Positions 45,101 to 58,300 of a DNA stretch of 64,000 nucleotides are shown here, in pieces. The DNA is from Sacculina carcini (taxonomy: Eukaryota; Arthropoda; Thecostraca; Sacculinidae). Each line of letters starts with the position of its first letter. Within the stretch, counting starts at the first letter, position 1. Both the position numbers and the translations under genes were made by a program. A model generated the notes under the pieces. The model was not told where the DNA came from and made no database searches. It saw only the letters and a list, made by a program, of their open reading frames with translations. Where the stretch lies: contig OU696591.1 of NCBI GenBank assembly GCA_916048095.2, positions 5,611,499-5,675,498 of the forward strand, given 5' to 3'.

Positions 45101-48100
45101 TATTGGTAAAATGTTGTTGCTCGTTGGATTGTAGCGGTTCATGAGTAGGAATTTTTTGTTGTATGTAATTGATCTGTTCTGTGTAACTTGTTGATGCTGG
45201 CTCAGAACTTGCTACACTCTGCTCCTGGAAGTTGCGGTGCTGTTTGATGTTTGTCTGAGACGGTTGATGAGTTCCCTGTGGTTGATTAATATTGTTGAAC
45301 TCCTGTTGGATGTCGTCTTGAGGCAGTTCATCATGGCATTGATTTGTCTGCACGTGGGAGTATAACTGGTCTTCATTACCATGCTGAAGAACGGTGCTTG
45401 CCAGTTGATGTTCGTAGGAGACTTGGTCATGATCTTGAACTGTCTCTGCAGTTTCCAAACTTGTCATTGGTTGAACAAAGTTCGATAACTTTAATTCACT
45501 TGGTTGTTGCTGAGCATAGCTCGCTTGTGGCTGCTCGAAGTGATTGAACTCCTGTTGGATGTTGTTTTGAGGCAGTTCATTAATCATTAGAGGTTGTGGT
45601 ACGTAGATGGTTTGATCTGTACCATTTGCCTGTGGCGGAGCATATCCCGCCTGAGGCTCCACTTGATAGTTTAGTTGTTGATGTTCACTGGTCTGTGTTG
45701 GAGCGTTGATGTCCAGTGGATATACGTAGCAGCAGAACTGCTGCTCGTAGCAGAACTGTGGCGGGGAATATCCCACCAGAGGCTGCACGTAATAATCTGT
45801 CCGTTGTTGTTGATAGTTTGGTTGTTGTTGTTGATAGTTTGGTTGTTGTTGTTGATAGTATGGTTGTTGTTGTTGATTGTCTGGTTGTTGTTGTTGATAG
45901 TTTGGTTGTTGTTGTTGATGGTTTGGTTGTTGTTGTTGATAGTTTGGTTGTTGTTGTTGATTGTCTGGTTGTTGTTGTTGATAGTTTGGTTGTTGTTGTT
46001 GATGGTTTGGTTGTTGTTGTTGATAGTTTGGTTGTTGTTGTTGATAGTATGGTTGTTGTTGTTGTTGATAGTCTGGTTGTTGTTGTTGATAGTTTGGTTG
46101 TTGTTGTTGATGGTTTGGTTGTTGTTGTTGATAGTTTGGTTGTTGTTGTTGTTGATAGTTTGGTTGTTGTTGTTGTTGATGGTTTGGTTGTTGTTGTTGT
46201 TGATAGTTTGGTTGTTGTTGTTGTTGTTGATAGTTTGGTTGTTGTTGTTGTTGATAGTTTGGTTGTTGTTGTTGTTGTTGTTGATAGTTTGGTTGTTGTT
46301 GTTGTTGATGGTTTGGTTGTTGTTGTTGTTGATAGTTTGGTTGTTGTTGTTGTTGTTGATAGTTTGGTTGTTGTTGTTGTTGATGGTTTGGTTGTTGTTG
46401 TTGTTGATAGTTTGGTTGTCGTTGTTGATAGTTTGGTTGTTGTTGTTGATAGTTTCGTTGTTGATGTTGATAGTTTGGTTGTTGTTGTTGTTGATAGTTT
46501 GGTTGTTGTTGTTGATGGTTTGGTTGTTGTTGTTGTTGATAGTTTGGTTGTTGTTGTTGATAGTTAGGTTGTTGTTGATGGTTTGGTTGTTGTTGTTGAT
46601 AGTGTTGTTGTTGTTGTTGATGGTTTGGTTGATGTTGTTGTTGATAGTCTGGTTGTTGTTGTTGATGGTTTGGTTGTTGTTGTTGATAGTTTGGTTGTCG
46701 TTGTTGATAGTTTGGTTGTTGTTGTTGATAGTTTCGTTGTTGATGTTGATAGTTTGGTTGTTGTTGTTGTTGATAGTTTGGTTGTTGTTGTTGATGGTTT
46801 GGTTGTTGTTGTTGTTGATAGTTTGGTTGTTGTTGTTGATAGTTAGGTTGTTGTTGATGGTTTGGTTGTTGTTGTTAGTTTGGTTGTTGTTGTTGTTGAT
46901 AGTTTGGTTGTTGTTGTTGTTGATAATTTGGTTGTTGTTGTTGATAGTTTGGTTGTTGTTGTTGTAGATAGTTTGGTTGTTGTTGTTGATAGTTTGGTTG
47001 TTGTTGTTGATGGTTTGGTTGTTGTTGTTGTTGATAGTTTGGTTGTTGTTGTTGATGGTTTGGTTGTTGTTGTTGATAGTTTGGTTGTTGTTGTTGATAG
47101 TTTGGTTGTTGTTGTTGTTGATAGTCTGGTTGTTGTTGTTGATAGTTTGGTTGTTTTTGTTGATGGTTTGGTTGTTGTTGTTGATGGTTTGGTTGTTGTT
47201 GTTGATAGTTTGGTTGTTGTTGTTGTTGATAGTTTAGTTGTTGTTGTTGTTGATAGTTTGGTTGTTGTTGTTGATAATTTGGTTGTTGTTGTTGATAGTT
47301 TGGTTGTTGTTGTTGATAGTTTGGTTGTTGTTGTTGTTGATAGTCTGGTTGTTGTTGTTGTTGTTGTTGATAGTTTGGTTGTTGTTGTTGTTGATGGTTT
47401 GGTTGTTGTTGTTGTTGATAGTTTGGTTGTTGTTGTTGTTGTTGATAGTTTGGTTGTTGTTGTTGTTGATGGTTTGGTTGTTGTTGTTGTTGATAGTTTG
47501 GTTGTCGTTGTTGATAGTTTGGTTGTTGTTGTTGATAGTTTCGTTGTTGATGTTGATAGTTTGGTTGTTGTTGTTGTTGATAGTTTGGTTGTTGTTGTTG
47601 ATGGTTTGGTTGTTGTTGTTGTTGATAGTTTGGTTGTTGTTGTTGATAGTTAGGTTGTTGTTGATGGTTTGGTTGTTGTTGTTGATAGTGTTGTTGTTGT
47701 TGTTGATGGTTTGGTTGTTGTTGTTGTTGATAGTTTGGTTGTTGTTGTTGATGGTTTGGTTGTTGTTGATGGTTTGGTTGTTGTTGTTGATAGTTTGGTT
47801 GTTGTTGTTGATAGTTTCGTTGTTGATGTTGATAGTTTGGTTGTTGTTGTTGTTGATAGTTTGGTTGTTGTTGTTGATGGTTTGGTTGTTGTTGTTGTTG
47901 ATAGTTTGGTTGTTGTTGTTGATAGTTAGGTTGTTGTTGATGGTTTGGTTGTTGTTGTTGATAGTTTGGTTGTTGTTGTTGTTGATAGTTTGGTTGTTGT
48001 TGTTGTTGATAATTTGGTTGTTGTTGTTGATAGTTTGGTTGTTGTTGTTGTAGATAGTTTGGTTGTTGTTGTTGATAGTTTGGTTGTTGTTGTTGATGGT

Positions 48101-51100
48101 TTGGTTGTTGTTGTTGTTGATAGTTTGGTTGTTGTTGTTGATGGTTTGGTTGTTGTTGTTGATAGTTTGGTTGTTGTTGTTGATAGTTTGGTTGTTGTTG
48201 TTGTTGATAGTCTGGTTGTTGTTGTTGATAGTTTGGTTGTTTTTGTTGATGGTTTGGTTGTTGTTGTTGATAGTTTGGTTGTTGTTGTTGATAGTATGGT
48301 TGTTGTTGTTGTTGATAGTTTGGTTGTTGTTGTTGATGGTTTGGTTGTTGTTGTTGATGGTTTGGTTGTTTTTGTTGATGGTTTGGTTGTTGTTGTTGAT
48401 GGTTTGGTTGTTGTTGTTGATAGTTTGGTTGTTGTTGTTGATGGTTTGGTTGTTGTTGTTGTTGATAGTTTGGTTGATGTTGTTGTTGATGGTTTGGTTG
48501 TTGTTGTTGTTGATAGTTTGGTTGTTGTTGTTGATAGTTTGGTTGTTGTTGTTGTTGATAATTTTGGTTGTTGTTGTTGATAGTTTGGTTGTTGTTGTTG
48601 ATAGTTTGGTTGTTGTTGTTGTTGATGGTTTGGTTGTTGTTGTTGTTGATAGTTTAGTTGTTGTTGTTGTTGATAGTTTGGTTGTTGTTGTTGATAATTT
48701 GGTTGTTGTTGTTGATAGTTTGGTTGTTGTTGTTGATAGTTTGGTTGTTGTTGTTGTTGATAGTCTGGTTGTTGTTGTTGATAGTTTGGTTGTTTTTGTT
48801 GATGGTTTGGTTGTTGTTGTTGATGGTTTGGTTGTTGTTGTTGATAGTTTGGTTGTTGTTGTTGTTGATAGTTTAGTTGTTGTTGTTGTTGATAGTTTGG
48901 TTGTTGTTGTTGAAAGTTTGGTTGTTGTTGTTGTTGATGGTTTGGTTGTTGTTGTTGATAGTGTTGTTGTTGTTGTTGATAGTTTGGTTGTTGTTGTTGA
49001 TAGTATGGTTGTTGTTGTTGTTGATAGTTTGGTTGTTGTTGTTGATAGTATGGTTGTTGTTGTTGTTGATTGTCTGGTTGTTGTTGTTGATAGTTTGGTT
49101 GTTGTTGTTGATGGTTTGGTTGTTGTTGTTCATAGTTTGGTTGTCGTTGTTGATGGTTTGGTTGTTGTTGTTGATAGTTTGGTTGTTGTTGTTGTAGATA
49201 GTTTGGTTGTTGTTGTTGATGGTTTGGTTGTTGTTGTTGATAGTTTGGTTGTTGTTGTTGTTGATGGTTTGGTTGTTGTTGGTGTTGTTGTTGATAGTTT
49301 GGTTGTTGTTGTTGTTGATAGTTTGGTTGTTGTTGTTGTTGATAGTTTGGTTGTTGTTGATGGTTTGGTTGTTGTTGTTGTTGATAGTTTGGTTGTTGTT
49401 GTTGTTGATAGTTTGGTTGTTGTTGTTGTTGATAGTTTGGTTGTTGTTGTTGTTGATAGATGTACGTATCAGTTGTTGTTGGCGGATGTACGTAGCAGTA
49501 GCACTGCTCGTAACTTGCCTGTGGCGGAGTATATTCCACCAGAGGCTGGACCAAGTATTCATTTACTTGCCAGTGGTTTGCCTCTGGCAATACATAGCTT
49601 TGCAGAGGCTGTACATAATAGTACGATGGTGCTTGGTAGTTTGCCATTGGCAGGTAGCAGTCTACCATTGGCAGCGTGTAGATCGGAGGCGCGTAGAAAT
49701 CCATGGCGATAGTTGGCGTTGAAAGATGCAACAAGACTTGTGATGAAACAACAAAGCTGTCACTTCAGTCAAGTCCACGATACAATTGATTGTACAAAGT
49801 TCATTAACCTAGCGCTCGGATAAAACATACAAATATAACGTGATATCGTTTCTAAAGGTCGCCTAGGAATATAATGATAATTTTTGTTATAAATGGTAAT
49901 TCTCAAGTCAGATGTATTTTACGATGGATGTATGCATGCACTATGCTGTATAGGTATTCCATTTCTGCACATCATAAAAGCGTAGATGCTTATGTGGAAA
50001 TATTCAGCAAGGGCGTAGATTAGAGTTTCGCGGGTGGGATGACAGCCATCATGCAATAGTGTTAAAAGTTGGCTCGATTGGTCAATTATATGGGATCCTC
50101 AGCTATCTTATACGCAGTCAATTACAACACACATCTCAATGAAAAGTATATTGCATATAATTGCACACAAAATTAATAGAACACAAAATTATCTACACAG
50201 TAGTATATTCCTGTGTATATCGCAATCGTAATAGCTGTCAAATTGGCAATATGTCTTTTTGACTTTACACCGCCATAACTTCCTTTAGGTAAAGTTTGGA
50301 AAATTACAAATTATACCGTATTGTAGAAAACAAGATTTCTAGCACGATGGTATAATTTATTTTCATGTGTAACAAATAGTTACTGAGAAATAGTAGAAAA
50401 GTGAATTAATTTTAGTCGCCCGGTGTTCAAGTGTAATTTTGGATATATTTGAGAATTTTGCCAATTTTACACGTTTTTTGTATCATTTGTTGGTATAAAT
50501 TATAGCTTATCTTGTAGAACACAAAATTATCTACACAGTACTATATTCCTGTGTAATCGCAAGTGCGCATAATAGCTGTCAAATTGGCAATATGTCCTTT
50601 TGACTTTACACCGCCGTAACTTCCTTCAGATACACTTTGGAAAATTACAAATTATACCGTATTGTAGAAAACAAGATTTCTAGCACGATGGTATAATTTA
50701 TTTTTATGTATAACAAATAGTCACTGAGAAATAGTAGAAAAAGGAATAAATTTTAGTCGCCCGGTGTTCAAGTGTAATTTTGGATGTAATTGAGAATTTT
50801 GCCAATTTTACACGTTTTTTGTATCATTTGTGGGTATAAATTATAACTTTTCTTGTAGAACAAAAAATTCTCTACACAGTAGTCTATTCTTGTGTAATCG
50901 CAAGTGCGTAAATTGTGATTGGACTTCAGTGAAATTAAATCAGTGTATATTCCTGTGTAATCGCAAGTGCGCATAATAGCTGTCAAATTGGCAACATGAC
51001 AATTTGACTTTACACCGCCGTCACTTCCTTCAGATACACTTTGGAAAATTAAGAATTATACGGTATTGTAGAAAACAAAATTTCTAGCACGATGGTATAA

Positions 51101-54100
51101 TTAATTTTGATGTGTGACAAATATTTCTTGAGAATTAGGTAGCAAAATTAATTAATTTTAGTCACCCGGTGTTCAAGTGTAATTTTGGATGTATTTGAGA
51201 ATTTTGCCAATTTTACACGTTTTTTGTATCACTTGTGGGTATAAATTATAACTTTTCTTGTAGAACACAAAATTATCTACAAAATAGTTAAATTTTTATA
51301 GCTGTACCATTGCTGGTTTATGAGAAATAGATAGCGGAATATTGACCAAAATATTCGCGTTTTTCAGTGCTAATTTTGCATTTTTGACTTTGTCATTTTG
51401 ACTTCACACCGCCGTAAATTTTTTTTAATACACTTTGGAAAATTTAAAATTATACCGTGTTTTAGAAAACAAAATTCCCAGCATGATGGTATTATTTATT
51501 TAGATGTGTGATACTTATTTGTTGAGAAATAGAGAAAAAAGTAAATAAAATTGGTCGCCTTAAGTTCAAATGAAATTATGAATGTAGATTGTAATTTTGT
51601 CATTTTTACATATTTTATATTTAATTTTTGGATATGAATTATAGCCTACCGAGTAGAACAGAATATTTTCTACACAGTGGTATAATCTGTTTGGCTGTAC
51701 CATTTCTGGTTTATGAGGAGTAGATGCAGGAATATTGACCAAAATTTTCGCATTTTTCAGGGTTCATTTTGTCTTTTCACCGCGATAACTTGTTTTAGTT
51801 TTATTTTTAAAATTTAAAATTTATCCTATCGTGTAGACAAGAACATTTCCAACGTAATGGTATAAATTGTTGGCGGGTACACTGAGTGGTTACCGAGTAG
51901 CAGCTTGCTGAAAATGGACCCAGGAGGGTGGGACAGACAAACAAACACACAGACAGACAGAGGATCTCTTTTATATATATAGACTAGCATTAAAACCCGC
52001 CCGTTGTGCGGAACAATTCATGAAATGAAATTCATATTTAATTAGTAAACATATTGCAAATTAAAAAAAAAAATTAGTAAATCCATAGAAATCCTGATCA
52101 ATTGAAAAGTCTAAATTTAATTATTTTAATTTTGACAAAATATTATCCCTCAACCCGCCTCATATTTAAACCCACCCGCCGTACGGAATAATTCAGAACT
52201 CGAACACGATCCGTTCTGGACCTTGAAGCCAAATCCGTTAGTTTTGTATATGAACTCGTTTTACACGGTAAAATTATACGTTCTATTATCTATAGTTGCT
52301 GCCACGGGACATTTATATCTCATAAACATGATCCATCGCTTAGTTTACGTTTGAAGCCCCTGATCTATACCATTGAGCCCGCGCAGTTAGGTCACCTCAT
52401 ATTCAAGCATACACACACGTAAATTGATGATGGTGATAATGATGGTAATATTTATTTAGATGTGTCATAGTTAGTTGCTGAGAAATAGAGAAAAAAGTAC
52501 AGAAAATCGGACGCGTCGAGCTTAAATATATTTTTGAATGTAGACTGAAATTTTGTCATTTTTACATATTTTATATTTAATTTTTGGATATGAATTATAG
52601 CCTACCAAGTAGAACACAATATTCTCTACACAGTGGTATAATCTGTTTGGCTGTACCATTTCTGGTTTATGAGGAGTAGATGCAGGAATATTGACCAAAA
52701 CTTTCGCATTTTCCAGGGTTCATTTTGTCTTTTCACCGCGATAACTTTTTTTGGCTTTATTTTTACAAGTTTAAATTTATCCTATCGTGTAGACATGAAA
52801 ATTTCCAACGTAATGGTATAAATTGTTCGCGGGTACACCGAGTGGTTACCGAGTAGCAGCTTGCTGAAAATGGACCAAGGAGGGTGGGACAGACAAACAG
52901 ACACACAGACAGAGGATCTCTTTTATATATATAGATTAAGAACTTGGTACCAAAGTAATTGTAAGACACACATATACGCACGTGTACGCACCTCAAAGAC
53001 CAGAATACTCTGCAGCATATCTGGATAGTAGAGTTTGAATAGGTTGATCAGATACTGAATGAAGCCGATATCAATGTTGGCGAAGCCAGCCTGAGCCATG
53101 TCAAAAACAATAGTGATTCTACTGCCGCGCTCTTCTCTGTGGAATAAATGAACATAACTCAGCTGTAATACGCCCGCTTGTACTAACTTACTATTAGTAT
53201 TAATTACAGGTAAATACAGTAGCATGGGGGAAGAGTGCAAGTGCACTATTACCACCCTGTGCGGTGGCCCCATGTGTACTGGAAGCTAACCAAAATATGT
53301 AGAGAGAAAGAAAGTTAAAAAAGTAAATGTTTTAGTTAAAAAGATGAAAGCTAATGAATAAAAAATCAAAAGAAATACACGATTAATCAAATAAAAATTA
53401 TCAAATCAAAACCCAACATAAAAGCCTCACTAAAACACGAAAATTGGATATGATAAAGCTGAAATACATCTTCTCGTAAGAGATATATCAAATAAGATAC
53501 CAGATAGCATACATCTACAAGATATAAGAGACAGCATGCATTTCGGAAATGATACATCAATGAAGACATGGACCAAGAACAAAATAAATGAATGATAAAA
53601 TGATAAAAATGAGCATGAAGTGAAAAATGGAAATAAAAACCAGACATTTTTTAATCTCACGCGTGTTTTATTTTTGTTTCTCAAAAACATGTTTTTTTGT
53701 TTGTAATTAAAAACAGCAATATGTGCACTTCCTCAAGTGTACAATTTAGTATACACTTGAGGGAAAAATATAAAAGTTGAATAAACAAAAAATACACAAG
53801 GAAAATATTGTCAAAACTACACTTGTATAATACACTTCACAACAGACTAAACAGAACAGACAGACACACACACAGATAACAGACAGACTGAAACTGGGCC
53901 GCATAGATAGATGGATAGATAGTTAGACTAGTTAAGCCAGTGGCGGAGTCAGGAGTTATCCTCTGAAGGGCTGAAAGACGTTAAGGAATAAGATACCAGG
54001 GTTTGACGAAATATGGCAAACCACATTCGAAATGTTCAGGATTTGTTTGGGTGGGCTCAAGAGAGATATATTTTTGGGGGGATAAACCCTCCCCCTAGCA

Positions 54101-54174
54101 CCGTCATTGAGTTGAATTAAACAGGATGCGACACACAGACTAGATATCAAACGGTCATGGATATTGTCTCAAGT

Positions 54175-54224
<50 letters not shown>

Positions 54225-54561
54225 TACACACTTCAGAATGGCGTTTTTATGACGCCAGTAAAAAATCACGAGAAATTTCACAAGCAAAAAACATATTTTA
54301 AATACACAAATGTATCCTATGGTGTCAACTGAAAAAACTGTTAGTGATATATCTCAAATAGTGCGAGATTATCAATGGATTCATTCAATGGACCAGACAT
54401 AAACAAAAAAGAAACACAAACACACACAGACACACAAACAGAAACTGAAACGCATCCAAAGTACACGAAAACAGACCCAGACATGAACAGTAAATAAACA
54501 AACATACACACACACACACATACACACACATACAGACTCACTGACAAACAGGGCCCAAGTT

Positions 54562-54656
<95 letters not shown>

Positions 54657-55302
54657 ATGTGCGTCAGTGTGAGGAAGAGTTTGGGACTAAAGTGAGACAG
54701 AGAGAGAGATAAGAGAGGATTGTTCCACACAGAAGTTGAAGACACTAGTAAAAAATCACAAATTTTAGCATACACAAACACAGTGAAGTCCCCAGTGCAT
54801 GCGATACAGCCTAAATAATTATTTCAATAATATAATAATAATATTAGTGAGAATATACTTGGAAAACGATCATATCAAAGCGAATAAACAAATCCGAAAT
54901 GTCAATAACAATGGAAAAAATAAAATCTACACAACTAAATATGCTGATATTAACCAAACTAATAATATTCTTAATTATAAATATTATTCCATAAATAACA
55001 ATGTAAACAATAAAATCACAATAAAGGTTTGAGTATAAAAAAATAAACTGGATAATGAAATCATGATAGTATTTTCAATATTTATAAGAATAATACTTAC
55101 CGTTCGATTTTTTCAATCCAATAAGCGAGAAATTGGCGTCCCAATTCGTACATATCGCCCGACTGCTTATAATGTAATCGTGAGTTGAACACAAACAAGC
55201 GACAGCCAACACAGTCGCGTCCATGAGAGTGTACGGCGCCAATATCGAAAAACTCCCGCCGGACGTCGCCGTACGTCAAGTCTGTTGTGTGCGCGCGTAC
55301 AT

Positions 55303-55393
<91 letters not shown>

Positions 55394-58300
55394 AAGTTTT
55401 CGACATATATGAAGAAAGAAAAGAAAACACAAACGACTGCCACTCTTTGTCAAACGTTTCGGTCTTGAGACCTTCGTCAGTGACTATAAACAGATCAGTG
55501 ACGAAGGTCTCAAGACCGAAACGTTTGACAAAGAGTGGCAGTCATTTGTGTTTTCTTTTCTTTCTTCATATATATATATATATATAAAGTAGAGTTTACT
55601 ATTAAAAATCAATAACAACTGTTTAATGCTGCTTGTATACTGGTATTTTTTGTGATTTGAAAATGTATAAAATTATTGTGTATAAGAATTATGTTTGCGT
55701 GTAATTAAATTACACATTTTTACATATTAACCCTCTAGAATCCATGTTACACATAGGTAAAATTTGTTTCATAAGTTGTTTCATAAGAGTATAGCATACT
55801 AAAGAATAATAACACTAAACAAATTCTACCACCAGAACCCAGAGTAACACCAGTGCAACATATAAATCACATCTATTGAGCAAATACGCCACTACCGCTT
55901 GCTGAGGGATGGAGGGAAACAGCTGATGCACAGGATACAGGATATCACCTTGGATTCTAGAGGGTTGAACATATTAAACATATTGAACAAAGATGTCTGA
56001 AAGAAGCCTTTGGCTTGAAATGTAATGAATGAGTTGTGTATGCTAAATGAAAAATTGTTGTTGACAAAAATATACGTCTTACGCACATACAGACAGACAG
56101 ACACACACACAGACACATGTATATATGTAAAAGACGGCGTGCATGTATGAGTGTGTCCGCATATACGCAATGTATTGGTGTGCGTGTCCTTATGAGGAAT
56201 TTCATGAACATACATGCATTGCAGCGAGCGTTTGCAAATGCACAGTGGCGTACAGAGTGCGTAGTAAAATAGAGTGTTTAATTAAGTACATCGTCGTGTA
56301 TGTGCGTGTTCCAGAAGCCTTTTTCGAGCATGTATGTGTAGCTTACCAATATTGTAATTGTAATCAACATTGGTTTTTCTATCAGTGTTTGTTTTTCACA
56401 TTGATTCTATACACTGCGTCATTCAGTTGGGCGATTGCTAGAAATTTCCCTGCGATAATATCATCGCATCATTTCTGCGAACTGTAGTTGCATCATTTTG
56501 CAACAGCTACCACACACACGCAAATACAAACACGTACACATAAACACAACGTGCGCACATAGCGTGTGTGTGTGTCCGTGTGCCAAGATTCCATGAACAT
56601 ACACATCGCACTTACACGCACATTTGTAACATCTTGAACAATTTGTATTAGTGAAGTTATGGGTGATTTACGTTTAAAATATTCATTTAAAGGCAGTGGC
56701 GGCGCTAAGGGGGGCTTGGGGTGGGGCTGGACCCCCCGGAAATCATAATCATGAACAATAAATTTCTTAACACTGTAAATGAAGTCCTGTAATTATGGTT
56801 CAAGTTCGAGGACTGAATCAGTGTGCCCCAGTGCCTTATTATTATATCATGTAGTCAGCGTTCGAGTGTAGCTCTTCATACTTCGCCAAGCCCCCTCAAC
56901 TTTTTCCTCAGCCCCCCATATGAAGAATCCCGGCGCCGCCACTGTATAATTTAATAGTTTGACAACATGTTTTTCATGATGCGTTCCAACTCAAATTGAG
57001 GTGAATATATACTGTTGTAAATTAATATAATTGTCAATTATAATTGTGGGATATCCTAGATTCTAAACAGGCCCGGCCTAGCATTCCAATTCTCGTATAC
57101 AGACAGACACACATATACATACAGACACAAATATACATACAGACGCACATACAGACAGACGCACATACAGACAGACACACATACATACAGAAACAAACTG
57201 GTATCACAAGGCGTATTCCGCCAATGATAAGATCACTATAGGTTGAAAAACAAGTTAAACATACACTAACACACACACATACATACACAAGCATGAATTA
57301 ATCAGCATATGTTCTATAAGCACAGATCTCAATCACTATGTTAGAGAAAAAAATGATCATTTTTCATCGATATTTAGCAAAATAATCGATAAATATACAC
57401 GCAATAGTAGTAATAATTATGATTATAATATAAAGACTTTATTAATTATATGCTTATAAAATATATATATCAATTTTTTATTCAGTGTCACATGTTTATC
57501 TATTTTTGGTTGAGTGAACTTAATTTGTTGTTATTTGATTCTTTTCGGCATTAATTACAAGATACAAGATGAACCCTGACGTTATAATTAGCGGTGATTA
57601 AAACTGCAAAATAGGGATCAGTTAAACATGAAAAGACACGCCGATACGAGGCTGTCTTGAATTGACCCGTGAATCTAGTTAATTTCACTATCAGACCAGT
57701 TAATTATGTCAGGGACCATTTTTACAACAATTACCTTGAACTAGGCACGTACAGATTAACCTACACATACACACAGACAGACAGACACGCATAATGTTGG
57801 CACAGATTGCCCAAAAAAGGCGATTTAAAAACCAGATACGGTCGTCACAATTGAATTAAAAAAATTACAACATATAGCATATACAATAATAAAACACAAT
57901 TAAATATTTGTCCAAGTGACAGGTCAATATGTCAGCGACGAGGTCACAAGAGGTCATTGCACCGGGCGACTGTTTTTTATAAACTTCTTGATGTTTGAAC
58001 AATGACACAGCAGAAACGACCGGCGGGTTTTTCCGCGCGTGCAATGCACAATAACCGGTTCAGCGTTGTAACCAGTTTTTTCTCTTGAGCAGCATAGCCA
58101 TGCATGAGACAACACTGAGACAACGTGTAGATTAGTGTGTCGAGGCTCGGGGGATGACAGCCATCATGCATTAGTGTTCAAAGTTGACTCAGTTCTGGAT
58201 CAATTGCATGAGACCCTCAACCATTTTATGTTTAATCAATGACAACACACACATACCTCAATGAAAAGTATATTGCATATAATTACACACACACACACAC

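Noticed and set aside
45675-49722. Long plus-strand Val/Leu/Ser-rich open frames
   Set aside because: Mirror of the minus-strand CAA/PNY array; no start context or non-repeat sequence of their own.
55490-55530. Hammerhead ribozyme
   Set aside because: TGACGA...GAAAC resembles the core, but the C of CUGANGA is missing and the upstream stem exists only because the region is a palindrome.
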